DNA of 64,000 nucleotides, from the NCBI GenBank assembly GCA_034440575.1, contig JAOTOL010001557.1:1713501-1777500 (forward strand), given 5' to 3'. The notes under the pieces are model-generated. The model did no database searches and was not told the origin of the DNA. It saw only the letters and a program-made list of their open reading frames with translations. Position numbers and translations under genes: made by a program. The DNA is from Imbricaverruca yamaguchii. Taxonomy: Eukaryota > Arthropoda > Thecostraca > Neoverrucidae. Below are positions 21,704 to 33,208 of this stretch, piece by piece; position 1 is the first letter of the stretch, and every line of letters begins with the position of its first letter.

Positions 21704-24539
21704 TTAAGCAAAATCCCACCGACCTCGGCAGCCACAGAGGCATCCGTACCAATGGTGTCCCCCGTAATTGTAACAAATGCGGGTGATCTGCCATATATTT
21801 TGTGATGAGTGAGGAACACTCCAATTTTTAGCCAAGGCGAAGGAAATGAAGGGATTGTTGAATTCCTGTAGTGGCAGGATTCTAAATCTGAGAAATGATC
21901 AATCACATGCTCATTGGTATCAGGCTAATAATAATCTGTGCATGCTTCCGCAGATTATGTAACACATGGACTACTTTATTAAACTGAGCCGATGGATAAT
22001 CATGTATTATACTTCATGCTCACCGAAATTTATCGTCGGCTTTGATAGCAATACAAACATGATTGGAGATAGCACAGCTCACAGCAAGAACTGAATTTGT
22101 ATATTCATGCATGCCTGTCTTCGTTTGTTTTGTACTGATGGAACACTACCACGGGAATTCATTAAGCTATTACTGTTTTGCTAAGCCGCTAAAATCCTTT
22201 ACTCTGTCCGTGACGCAATATTAACCGGGATCATCTTCCCTTGAACTTGACCTTAAAATTACAACTAAAATTTTTAATCGAGTTTTGTGAGTCGCCTGAT
22301 GCTCGATGGGGGTGTCAATTTTGTGACCCACGAACTCACCAAAGGTCACTAAAGTCCAAATCCCAAACCTTTGGCACATGCTTCATAAAGATCGAGCGAG
22401 CGGTTGCTGAAATTGGGCATGTCTGTCAGGTGGTGGCTGTAGAGTGGGTAAATTTTTACCTAAAGGTGGTTTGGATTTCTTTTTAAGAACGCAATGTTTA
22501 TGAAGGTTACTAAAATGATTGGCCCACTTATTTTCTGTGTACATGCTTACTTCAGGTTCAGGTTGTGAGCAAAATAATACCAAAAAGGTGCTTTGAGCTC
22601 AGTAACAGTATGAAAAGACATGCTTGAAGCAAAATGAAAATGCAATATAACCTAGTCAAACATAGTCTACTCTTCCTCTAGGGCAAACAATGAAATTAGA
22701 GGAATGTTGAGCAATTTATTTTTGGAAAATATTCCATATACAAAAATACCTACCTGTCCCACCCTAACCTAACCCAACCTGAGCTGCTTTTGGAGAAAAA
22801 AAGAGGATTCCATCTCTTCAGGGAAATTTTGTTCAACAATTTTTTAACATTAAGAAAACCTGAACTAACCTAGCCTCACAAAACCTAGTCCATTTGTTTG
22901 CATTATGGAGGAGAATGTCTGTTAAAGCTTTTCTTGTTCCCACCCAAAAGCACACAATTATGCCTACCCAGTAAAGTAGTAAAGGGGGCATAGCCTGTCC
23001 TCACTTTATTAAAGTTTAACATCAGATAGTGATTAAAATGCTTAATTAATCAGATTCACATATTGTTTTTTTTTTTTTATTGTGATAGGCATTAAGTAGG
23101 TGCCTATCTTGATTGCAAGCTGCATGCATTTCCAACATAAATGAATGATCACACCATCTTAGTCATGTCCATGGCATGGCATTTAAGTGTTTTTCTTCAA
23201 GTGAGTGTTTGATCAACACATAATGTGTACCAACAAAATTTTGATTGGAAGTGGCACAAGTTATTTCTCTGCATTAGTGCAGTAACCAAGAACTTGTTGA
23301 GCAGAGGGTGCATCCTCCCCTCCTGTGTCATATTTGATGAGTTATATATAATGCAAAATCACCTGTGTTGCTGATGTGTTTCTCTTGCAAAAAGATTTTC
23401 AATTCATTTAGATGGTCCAAAATTGGAATATAAATTTGGAGCATAGCAAGTGCAAATCATTTCAAATGACACTGAAAATATTTCTTACTGAAACTACCTA
23501 CCCTGTAAAAAAAAACCTGCTCTTGAACATGTGAACATCACAGGAATTGGGTGCCCTCTAAGTTACAAAATTAGCCTCAGCCTTCACATTGGCAAGATCC
23601 TGAAGGAGTCAACAGGGCACTCCATATTTTAATTCAGTGTTTTCAAGAAATTGAACCTGGTAGATATTTCACCCATCTGTGTAATAGTGGCATACTATGT
23701 TCATGTTCAGCCAATGCTTGAGTATTGCAGTATTATCTGAGCATTAGTAGCCAAAATGTCATGTGGATATATTTGTGATAACCTGGCCCCAAAGGCCCTG
23801 GGTTTGACACTAGTGTTGCTTGAGACATTCCCCAACCCTGTGGCCCACAGGCAAAAGAGTGTGGGTGGTGCCATTAGCAGTGAATGTGCATAAAGTGTGC
23901 ATAAAACAAACATAAAACAAAAATGTGCATAAAACAAAAAAGCAAGAGGTAGCAAATGGTTTCTGATGCAAATGCTTGATGTGGCGGCCAAACACAATCT
24001 CCTTCCCATATACTGGCATATGCAAGCTTATTGCATCATTTTAACCCACTCCATCTTTTTGGTCAGATCCTCACACTCTGTCTTTGGGGGCAGATAGTAA
24101 CCCCCTCTAAAATCCAAACTAAGCATTACATGAAAATGAAAGAGGTGTCATGGGAAAGTGCTCCACGAGTTGGGTCCTGATCCACTCCCAAAACAATTTT
24201 CCTCCAAAAGTGATGTCACTAGAGGGGCTAGATTTTCATGATCTCATGACTTCTATCATGTTTTTGGCTCTGGGGGGTTCATTTTGAGGGATACTTGATA
24301 AAAAATGAATTGGAATCACATGACAAAAATCGACCAGGGCCAATTTTTGCACAGGTTTTAAAAATTTCACAACTTTTTGGTCCCCCAAAAATATAATTTT
24401 TTTTCTCAAATTTTTTTCTTTCTTTTTTTTTCGAGTTTTCTTTAATTTTACTTTTCTAATGGGTAGAGCAGACCGATAATTGTTGTTTGAAGTCAACTTG
24501 CCCCAATAAATGCTTACTTTAGCCAGAATCTGGTTTGAA
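21704..24539. other. AT-rich intergenic DNA with TTAGG-like motifs
   Basis: No gene recognised. ACCCTAACCTAACCCAACCT near 22760 and CTAACCTAGCCTCAC near 22865 are telomere-like motifs in a non-tandem setting. A weak RT-like peptide (QPMLEYCSII) occurs near 23710. At 23789-23810 a GGCCCTGGGTTTGACACTAG block resembles the SINE at 63541. Confidence 0.4.
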
Positions 24540-24550
24540 CTGGTGCCAAG

Positions 24551-24946
24551 GTGAAGGACCTGGTAACTGCGGTGGCACAGGTCACCAGTGATCACCAGTT
24601 TAACACAGTCATAGTGCATGTAGGGGTAAATAACATAGGTCATACTAGGAGCGAGGAGCTTCTGCGGGAGTACAGGGCCCTTCTGGCCACCCTGAAGGGT
24701 ACCAATAGAGTGCTTGTAACAGGAATTTTGCCTAGGGCTAGAGCCTCCCCTGAGTGGAGCTCTAGGGCACTGGCAGCTAACACCAGGGTAGGAAAGCTCT
24801 GCCAGGAGCTAGGTTTTACATTTGTAGACGAGTGGAGCAGGTTTTATGCATCGTGGGACCTCTATCAGAAGGATGGCCTGCATTTTTCTGAGAAGGGGGT
24901 CCATGTGTTAGGCAAAGTATATGAGCATGTCCTTCAGGGAAACTAG
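24551..24946 (+). pseudogene. CR1 ORF1 C-terminal part, SGNH-type esterase domain
   Basis: Open frame of 131 codons, 5'-truncated and without a true start. VIVHVGVNNIGHT at about residues 20-32 is the Gly-x-Asn block of SGNH hydrolases. DGLHFSEKGVHVLGKV near the end is the Asp-x-x-His catalytic block. The first block with the nucleophilic serine would lie in the missing 5' part. Such esterase-like ORF1 proteins are known in CR1/L2 LINEs, where their role in retrotransposition is unclear. The stop is TAG at 24944-24946, 3 nt before the ORF2 ATG at 24950. Confidence 0.82.
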
Positions 24947-24949
24947 GAA

Positions 24950-26839
24950 ATGGGGTGGGGGAGGGATGAAATTGCATTGCCAACTCAGGAATATTCCAAT
25001 AGTGTCAGCCAAGGCAATAGAACCTCAAAGTCTGCAAATAGGGACAGCAGCAACTCAAGGGGACAGAGTTATAGTTCATCTAGTGATAAAAGAACTCCTC
25101 AATATGAAAAAGCCAAAGGTGGTTATGGAGCATTTGTTAAGTGTATGATGTTTAATGCTCAGAGTATCCGTTCCAAATTTGATGAGTTCAAGTGTTATGT
25201 TGCTGAGGAGAAACCGGATTTTGTTTGCATTACGGAGGCATGGGTCAGTGAAGGATATTTTGGAGATAACTTACAGGACTATGAGATCCAGGGATACAAT
25301 ATGTTTTCGTGCAATAGGGGTCCAGCAATGAAAGGGGGTGGTGTAATGCTCTATGTGAATAGCTTATTCAGTTCTCAAAAAGTAGCAGGTGGGGATAAAA
25401 ATGTGTCTGTGGAGTCCATTTGGCTTGATGTCACTGTGGGAAAAGGCAACAGCAATACTCTTAGGATAGGAGCTTTCTACCGATCAGGAACCCTGCCACA
25501 TTCTCAGCAACTGGAGCTTGACAAGGTGATTTGTGAGGAAATCAGTAGAAACTTTAAGAGGAAGTGCCTTATTCTCGGTGACTTTAATCTAAAAGGTTAT
25601 GAAAATGCTGGTGTTGGCTCCCCATCATGCAAAATGTTCAGGAAATGCCTTGAAGAGGACCTGTTCTTACACCAGTTTGTATCGGAACCTACCAGGCATG
25701 GTTCATTCTTGGACCTTGTATTCTCGGATTTAAGTGACTTGGTTCAAGACTTGACTGTAGGCGAAACTCTGGGAAAAAGTGACCATAACATAGTTAGATT
25801 CAAGGCACATGTAGGGGAAACTATCAAGGATAATTTGGTAAAGGTTCCAAATTTCAACAAAGCAGACTTTAACGGCATGAGAGCGGCTTTAAGTGCCATC
25901 AGATGGGAAGAAGAATTCTCCAATTTAAATGCCTGTGAAATGTGGGAAAAGTTCAAATCTTACTTAAAGGAAACTCAGATTAGACATGTCCCCCAAAAGC
26001 AAAGACGCAAAAGAAGGGTAGGAAAGCCAGCATGGCTTACACCAGACGTGATAAAAGCAATTAGGGCTAAGAAAACTGCATTTAGAGTTTTTAAAGAAGC
26101 CTCAAATGTCATTAATCTAAAGGCGTATCGAAAAGCTAGAGACACTGTGAAGCAAAAAACCAGAGCAGCAAAGCGAGCAAAGGAACTGGATTTAGCTAGA
26201 AACTGTAATGGGGACAGTAAAAAGTTCTTTAGTTTCTACAAGCTGAGTAAAGTTTCTAACACAATTGGTCCACTGGAAGTAAACGGGACTACATTGGGTG
26301 AGGATAGTGAGATGGTTGAGGAGCTGAGCAAGCAGTTCAAATCAGTGTTTACATTGGAAGATATGACCAATCTGCCGACCGTACACCATAGTTCAGATAC
26401 ATGGGATCTGACAAATGATGTTGATTTCATTGGTAGTGATGTTGTTTACAATCATATCAGGAAAATAAAGCCAAATAAGGCAGCAGGACCTGATGACATT
26501 TATGCTAGGGTGTTGCGGGAAACTGAAAAGGAACTGGCATTTCCACTTAGTATAATATTTTGTAGATCAGTTTCACATAATGAAATTCCAACCGATTGGA
26601 AAAGGGCAAATGTAGTTCCTATTTTCAAGAAAGGAGAAAGAGGGAAAGTTGAAAACTATAGGCCAATAAGTCTCACATCCCTAGTCTGCAAGGTACTCGA
26701 ATCAATTATCAAGGATAGAATAGTTAGTTATCTGGAAGGTAGCAGATTGATTCAAGATACTCAACATGGATTTAGAAAAGGACGATCGTGTCTCACAAAC
26801 CTCTTGGACTTTTTGAACTTCGCCACAAGAACAATTTGA
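24950..26839 (+). pseudogene. CR1 ORF2, first part: endonuclease and start of RT
   Basis: About 629 codons beginning with an ATG 3 nt after the ORF1 stop. The AP-endonuclease domain has all its key blocks: FNAQSIRSK, ITEAWV, GGGVMLYV, FYRSG, LILGDFNLKG, FLDLVFSD and GKSDHNIV. A linker follows, then RT blocks PNKAAGPDDIYARVL, WKRANVVPIFKKGERG, NYRPISLTSLVCKVLE and QHGFRKGRSCLTNLLDF. The frame ends at TGA (26837-26839) because of a frameshift at about 26826-26832. The rest of RT continues in another frame from there. Confidence 0.92.
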
Positions 26840-27959
26840 TCAGGGAAATCAGGTTGATGTAGCATATCTTGACTTTAGTAAGGCCTTTGACAAGGTACCC
26901 CATAAACGGTTAATGATACAGCTTCAGTCCCATGGTATTGCAGGTAGCATCTTAAAATGGATAGAGTTGTGGCTTTCAGATAGACAGCAAAGAGTGATGC
27001 TAAATGGTACAAAGTCATCATGGCAAAATGTTCTTAGTGGAGTCCCCCAGGGGTCAGTACTAGGGCCATTACTGTTCATTATATTTGTAAATAACATTGA
27101 AAGTGGCCTAAGCAGTAAAGTTTTGAAATTTGCAGATGATTTGAAGGTCTTTAGGGCAATAACAGGTCAGGATGAGCATATCTCGCTGCAAAAAGACTTA
27201 GACGAACTTGTGAAGTGGTCCGAAGAATGGCAAATGAAATTTAACTTTGATAAGTGCAAAATCATGCATGTAGGTAAGCAGCATATGAAGGCTCCATACT
27301 TGATGGGTGGCCAAGTGCTATCAGTGACTCAACAGGAGAAGGATTTAGGTGTTATTCTAAACACAAAATTGGGGGCATCAGAACAGACCAAGGAAGCCAG
27401 GAAGAAGGCACTGAGAATGCTCGGGGCAATAAATAGGAATGTATCATACAGAAGTGAGGAAGTGATCAGGAAGCTTTACTGTGCATACGTCAGGCCACAT
27501 TTGGAATACTGCATCCAAGCTTGGTCTCCTAGCTATGAAAAAGATTGTTGGCTTTTAGAGAGAGTACAAAAGAGGGCTACAAAAATGGTTAATGGCATAA
27601 GCAACCTGGCATATGAGGAAAGATTGAAGAAATTGAATATGTTTTCACTTAGATATAGAAGGCTGAGAGGAGATCTCATCGAGGTCTTTAAATTTGTCAA
27701 TGGTCTGGAGAGGGGATACCTTGGGGAAATGTTTGAATTTAACAGAAATGATGCAATTAGAGGTCATAAATTCAAAATTAAAATTAACCACAGCAGAACA
27801 AGGTTAAGGCAAACTTTCTTCACCAACAGGGTAGTGGAACACTGGAACCAGCTGCCAGAAAACATCGTCAGTAGCAGAACATTGAACATCTTTAAAAACA
27901 GCATAGACAATCATTATAAGAATAGAGGGCTTGCTTTTCAGTATTACAGGGAGGGCTGA
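26826..27959 (+). pseudogene. CR1 ORF2, second part: RT palm, catalytic box and C-terminus
   Basis: Continuation of the RT after the frameshift. VDVAYLDFSKAFDKVPHKRL and LSGVPQGSVLGPLLFIIFVN are RT blocks. KFADDLKVF is the catalytic FADD box. FNFDKCKIMHVGK and QEKDLGVILNT follow. The CR1-specific C-terminus ends at the stop at 27957-27959. No other stop or frameshift is visible in this part. It aligns over its last ~700 bp with the truncated copy at 18885-19600. Confidence 0.92.
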
Positions 27960-28062
27960 TTGGCAGATTTGGTGGGCAACTGGTTCAGTGTACAGAGTGC
28001 AACCAAGAAGGGCCCTTGTGGCTCAGAGTTGCACTGATCTTTTATGTCTTTATGTCTTTATG

Positions 28063-29360
28063 AACTGCAATAGGCAAGTATGCAAAATTTATGTAGTCAA
28101 AAATGTGGAAAAAATTAAAAAATCCCCCTCATATGTTTTGTTGCATCCCTAAAGATAAGCAAATGCTGAAAGTTTCATTAAAATATCTGTATCCATTAAA
28201 GTGTGATGACTGGTTGAACTTTTTTTTTGGAGGTGACCTCACTTGACCTTGACTAACCCATTGACCCTAGATGACCTGACTTCAAAATTTTGACACAAGA
28301 TGCCAAATTGATGTGGGAAAAGGTATGCTAAATTTTGGAGTGCTGCCACATTGTTCATTCACTATCTGTGAAAAACCTGAGAGTGGCTGTTGAAGAACCC
28401 CCCCTTCCCACCCTGAGATGGGACGGGTTGAAATGAGTCCACTAAAGGCACACAGTGTGCAACATGACATCATGTCCATCCACAATATGTAGTACTGTGA
28501 TGGCATTAACTCACCAATCTCATTGCCATAGTCTGCACTGATGCAAGTGGTTGGACAGCTAATTTTATTCATTGTGTCCTGTGCACACTTGTGTGCAGTA
28601 ATAGATCGCCTATTTATGAGAAGCATTAGTTGGTAAGTAAATATATAAAAGCATGCTTGGCTGAGTATTTTTGTATAAACATTTTGTAGCACAATAGTTA
28701 TGAATATATGTGCTTCTTCTGTGGTAGTATTGATACTCGTCATCCTGTGTATTTAAATAGTGTGTATTTATATGTGGTTATTCATGATCAAGTATGGTTG
28801 CAGGATGTACCAGCCTCAGGCAGGAATGACGTCTGAGTCGTGAGTCAGTTCAAATCCACACATCCTTCAGAATACTCTAGTTAGATGAGATGTATATACC
28901 ACTAGGAGGACTCCAACATAGTGTTATAATCATTTCTCATTAGGTGTGAGATGTGAAGCGAGTACAGCATGAAGTCAAAATCTTCATGGAAATGATATTA
29001 CACAATAAAGGAAATATGGTTCATGCCCTTCCTTCCATCATAACATTGCATCGCTGATGGATACTATCATGGCAGCAGTAGCCATTGAATTCCAGATATC
29101 TGAATGATTGGATGTTAGTTAGTTATTGGGGTTTAGGGTGCATGAACTACATTGGTCATGCAGCACCCATGACTGATTGGATCAGGATTAATATGTTACA
29201 AATAAATGTTTTACATCCTTAGTTCTACTGACCGAAATATCAACCCTAAAACTGAACAGTATAATTGTATGTGTGTTGCAGGTGCATACTCAACATCCAC
29301 AAGCTGTGAACACTAGTCAAGGAAAACATCTGCATCCACAGAACCATACCTTTGCCTAAA
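28063..29360. other. Intergenic DNA upstream of CCDC124
   Basis: AT-rich DNA with no gene recognised. The CCDC124 promoter and 5' UTR should be near its right end; no clear core promoter motif is visible. Confidence 0.4.
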
Positions 29361-29519
29361 ATGCCGAAGAAATTCGTCGGAGAAAATTCGAAATCTTCGG
29401 CAGCACGTGCTAAAAAGGCGGCTGCAAAAGCAGAAGAGGATGAAAAGAGACAAAAACAAGCTGATGATGAGTACTGGAAAGATGATGCCAAACATGTTGT
29501 CAAAAAACAGAATCGGAAG
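29361..29519 (+). CDS. CCDC124: CCDC124, coding exon 1
   Basis: Start exon of coiled-coil domain-containing protein 124, a conserved eukaryotic protein (yeast Lso2 is related) that binds ribosomes, notably idle or recovering 80S, and has also been placed at the centrosome/midbody. The ATG at 29361 has A at -3. It encodes MPKKFVGENSKSSAARAKKA, then an Ala/Lys/Glu helix and DEYWKDDAKHVVKKQNRK. The MPKKF.GEN.KS start and the YWKDDDKH block are diagnostic. The donor is CGGAAG|GTATGC, phase 0. The first 53 residues are encoded here. Confidence 0.95.
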
Positions 29520-31212
29520 GTATGCATTACATCACTGTAGAACTTCTTGTTTTGAAATGAAGGTCTTCGTATTGAATATAGAAGCTAACTTGGTGCAACA
29601 TGATGTATATGGTAGGTTTATAGTGGGTTATACCTGCATGCACATTTGTATAATGACTTAGGTGTAGACAAATGTATAAGGGGCAATGGTGAAAATCCAT
29701 ACTTTAAAATGAGCGAGCATGGCTATGTGGCATAGCTTTGTAAGAATAGATCAAATACACTCATTTGGTGGTGTTCAGCAGTCAGTGTGATTTGTGACAC
29801 ATATTCACACACACACTTGTATGTATATGTGGTTCATGCATATATGCATGCATTCATGTATGCATGCATCCATGTATGGGGGACGAGTGGTCTAGGGGTA
29901 AGTTGTCAGTCGCACAATCAAAAATTGTGGATTCTAGTCTCACCTGTCGCCGCTCTTCGCCCGCGACCAATCGGCGTGAAAGATTGGTGACGCTACATGA
30001 CTCAATGGTCAATGTGTCATAAAACAAATAGCCAACTGGCTGCATGCATATATGCATGCATGTATGCATCCTGTATGTGGTTATGCATGTATGTGTTATG
30101 CATACTGTATGTATGTATGTCAGTATATGATTTGGTCACCATTTAGGTTTTTCCCATCCATAGGTACCCATGCACACAATTTCCTTCTTTTCAAATACTT
30201 CCACTGGAGAAACACAAAGGCAGACTTTAAAGCTATATATAGCCACAATATGCTATATAATGCTCTCAATATTCCACGAAGTCATAGCCAAATCCATCAG
30301 TTAAAAATATTATAGTGCCAAAGCCGAAATTAATGTGGATAGAAGTATAGCTTCGCGAAGAGAAGCCAGCTTCTCCACCATGTCTGTTATCATTATTTCA
30401 TCCCAATTATTCTTTCCCCTCTCCTTGCCTTCCACAGTAGCCTAGTTTCATGCACTCTTTGGGGCACATATAACTATGCATCGCCTTTCTCTGTAGCCAG
30501 CATACCCATAGTTGAAAGTTGTATTGATAGAAGCCTTTAACAGGGGAATAATTATATTGTAAGTCAGATGTTTTACTTCCTTGCCTTGATGCTGCAATGC
30601 CCAGTATAATTGCTCTATGGTGATCCACGATATTATGATGCACCCAGCTAACACTGATTATCTTCAGCTCCTGGTCTAAATGGGGTTGTGTATTACACCT
30701 ATATATATTCGTAATATGCAGCTGTGCTCAAAATGTGTGATGGATATTCCATGTACACATTTCATGGCCAATCTGAAGAGTGATATTTGCTGCATCTGAC
30801 GTTCAACCTGGAATTAATTTCGATATACTTCCTTCAGCATTCTGAACTCACGAAAAAGTGGCGAAAACGTTTAACTTTATAGGTTCTGGACTTCAGGTAT
30901 TAAACAGTCATGACAATGATGGCTCACCCAGTTGTGTGTGCTGCTTCTCATGGCTGCCAATAGCCCACATGGTTCATGGTTGAGGTTGTCAGATACTGCA
31001 GGATGCAATGACACTCCCACCACTCTCCCACCCTATTCCTACGTTCATGTGCGCAATAGACCAATATTTGTGGAGTTTCGGCTAATGCACTCTGGCAGAC
31101 CGTCTTTACTTCTGCCAGAACAGTGATGCCATAAACAAAACCACCAGCAGCACTAGCTTCTGTCAGTGTGTTATGTTCTGCTTCTTCTGCACATCTACGG
31201 TTGTTTCCGCAG
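29520..31212 (+). other. CCDC124 intron 1
   Basis: Begins GTATGC and ends TTGTTTCCGCAG. Holds a SINE (29877-30036) in an ATGC-rich microsatellite and otherwise AT-rich DNA. Confidence 0.9.
29877..30036 (+). mobile_element. tRNA-derived SINE, copy D (in CCDC124 intron 1)
   Basis: Plus-strand copy with A-box-like TGGTCTAGGGG, a damaged B box (GGATTCTAGTCTC), the CGCTCTTCGCCCGCGACCAA body and an ATAAAACAAATAGCC tail. Both sides carry CATGCATATATGCATGCAT, so it inserted in or duplicated a TGCA-rich microsatellite. Confidence 0.88.
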
Positions 31213-31517
31213 GAGGAGGCTGAGCGTAAGAAGGTAGAGCAACAGCAAAAGAAGCTGGAGGCTGCCGCCTTGCTGCGCCAGGAGGAGGCTAAGTTGGAGA
31301 AGGAGGTGACGCCGCGGCGGCCTGCCGCCAAGGTGACGCGAGCTCAGGTGCAGGCTGAGGCGGAGCACCGCAGCGCCACGTCACGTCCGGCGCCCGTGCA
31401 GAAGGCCCCCGACAAGGTCAAACTCGAGGCACCCGTCGCGCTGGAGGAGAACATCAATAGGCTGGGCATGGACAGCGACCAGGCCCGAACTGTCGAAGAA
31501 GCTATCGCCGTCCTTAG
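31213..31517 (+). CDS. CCDC124: CCDC124, coding exon 2
   Basis: Middle exon (305 nt; phase 0 in, phase 2 out). It encodes the charged coiled coil EEAERKKVEQQQKKLEAAAL, then KVTRAQVQAEAEH, then LEENINRLGMDSDQARTVEE and AIAVL. The TRAQ and LEEN.NR..... A.T.E.AIAVL blocks match the family. Acceptor TTTCCGCAG|GAGGAG, donor CCTTAG|GTATGT. The exon is much richer in GC than the introns around it. Confidence 0.95.
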
Positions 31518-32991
31518 GTATGTCATTCATGCACGAAGTTCCTGCGGATTATCCTGAAATTGTACTTGCACTTGGTATCCCAGCATATACTGTGGGATGG
31601 TAAGTCAGTCAAATACTCCACACGTCAGGTTTTCTTCTCATTGTTATTTTTTTGTAATCGACTAATGGCTGTCTTTACATTTTTGGCATGGAAAGATTGA
31701 ATCCTCGGGGCGTGAACACAAACGTTTCTGCTACGTAATTTTTTTCAGATTCGCAGAACATTTTACATGTCTGCTATCTTTGAAGTTTCTAATGGGATTT
31801 CTCAGTATAAATATGCATCATGCTTGTTTGGCAACATGAATGGAACGTCTTCCTCACATACAACATAGCTGCATTCCTGCGTTCGTGAATTACTTCTGTT
31901 CCCAGCGTCTGACTCGTAGCAGCGTGGCCTGCAAACATACTCCGAGTTAATCGGTAAAAAGTCTAAAATGGTATGAGTTATTATTTTACCGATATAATAC
32001 CGACGTTTCTGAGCTTTAGTTCTGAGCTCTCGCTGCGCACTGGATTGGCGCATCATGGCTGCACTTTCTGTTCGTTATTTGTTTGCCATTTTGTATCGCC
32101 GTATCATTGCAATATTTACTAAGCAAAATAATTAGTCATATACACAGGATATGCTTACAGGGTGCACCAGGACCTCTAGAATGTTGACTTGGGGCGGGGG
32201 CATGTCTTCCATCCACAATCTTGACCCCCCCCCAGCCAAGCTGTTGTTTCCAGTGGTCTAAGTATTACAACGTTGCTTAAGCATGCATAAGCTTAAGCGT
32301 GACATTACTAAGATGTGCTCTCTCTGTTAATGGGATTCTTACTTGAGCGAATGCCCATCATTGGAAAGAGATGCCCTCCCTATCATTGCGACAATATCAC
32401 TGTTTAGTACAATCCCTTGGTAGTTTGTAAAAGCACCCATTCCGGAGAATAGGTGTATCTACTACTCTCCTTTGTATTCCTAATTGTTCCACCTCTGGAC
32501 CCAAGTTGCATAACCTTACATTTATCATAGTTGAAAGGCATCTGTCATTTACCAGCCCACTTTTAAGTCCTGGCAGTCTTGCTGAATATTGCTAGATTCA
32601 TCGCTATCGTTATCTATTTCTATCAATTTGAGGCCAGTAGCAAATCCAGACCCAATTTTTCAGCCCTACCTCAATGTTGTTTGCACAGATGACAAAGTCA
32701 AGTGGACCTTCAACGAAACCCTCTGGCACTCAACTCCGAAGATGCTTCCAATCAAGTTTATATTGATTTAGCCCGTTTTCTTCCCCTCAGCTATGCTTTA
32801 ATACAACCTAGTACGTTTCCGTACATCCCATGCTGCTCCATACGATGAATTAGTTGCATTTTCATTAGTCAGATTAACAACCAATATCACACTGGGATGT
32901 CTACCGGTTGTTTTATGGCTGACAGCTGTTAATGATGTGCCACGAGTTGTGATTTTGTTGGTGAGTCGTGTCGATTTGTGGCCGTCCACAG
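31518..32991 (+). other. CCDC124 intron 2
   Basis: Begins GTATGT and ends GGCCGTCCACAG. AT-rich. No repeat or nested gene recognised. Confidence 0.88.
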
Positions 32992-33208
32992 TGTCGGCGG
33001 CGGCGACGATGCCGACCGCCATCCAGAGCGCCGCATGAAAGCCGCCTTCAAGGCATATGAAGAAGAAGAGATGCCTCGCATCAAGAAGGAAAACCCCGGC
33101 ATGCGGCTTTCGCAGCTGAAGCACCTGCTTTCTAAGGAGTGGAACAAGGCGCCACAGAACCCGCACAACCAGAAACACATTGCCTATAACGCCAAGCCAA
33201 GCAGCTGA
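32992..33208 (+). CDS. CCDC124: CCDC124, coding exon 3 and stop
   Basis: Last exon. The split codon AG|T makes Ser, giving AIAVL-SVGGGDDADRHPERR across the junction, which mirrors the family's AIAVLSV..ADRHPERR. The end has MKAAFKAYEEEEMPRIKKEN, then GMRLSQLKHLLSKEW and NPHNQ, the conserved C-terminal domain. The stop is TGA at 33206-33208. The three exons total 681 nt, that is 226 residues, the usual length for the family. No frame damage is seen, so the gene looks functional. Confidence 0.95.

Larger units (their letters stand above)
24540..28062 (+). mobile_element. CR1-clade LINE, nearly full ORF2, 5'-truncated ORF1
   Basis: Non-LTR retrotransposon with an ORF1 remnant carrying an esterase domain, an ORF2 with endonuclease and RT, a short 3' UTR and an 8-bp repeat tail (TTATGTCT, 28042-28062). 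CR1 and L2 elements commonly carry an esterase-type ORF1, and vertebrate CR1 ends in short 8-bp repeats, so the layout fits. It is truncated at about 24540 inside ORF1. Only one frameshift breaks ORF2, which indicates recent activity. Confidence 0.95.

Noticed and set aside
23640..23760. Possible LINE RT fragment (QPMLEYCSII)
   Set aside because: Only about ten residues fit the RPHLEYC motif. Flanking translation does not match an RT.
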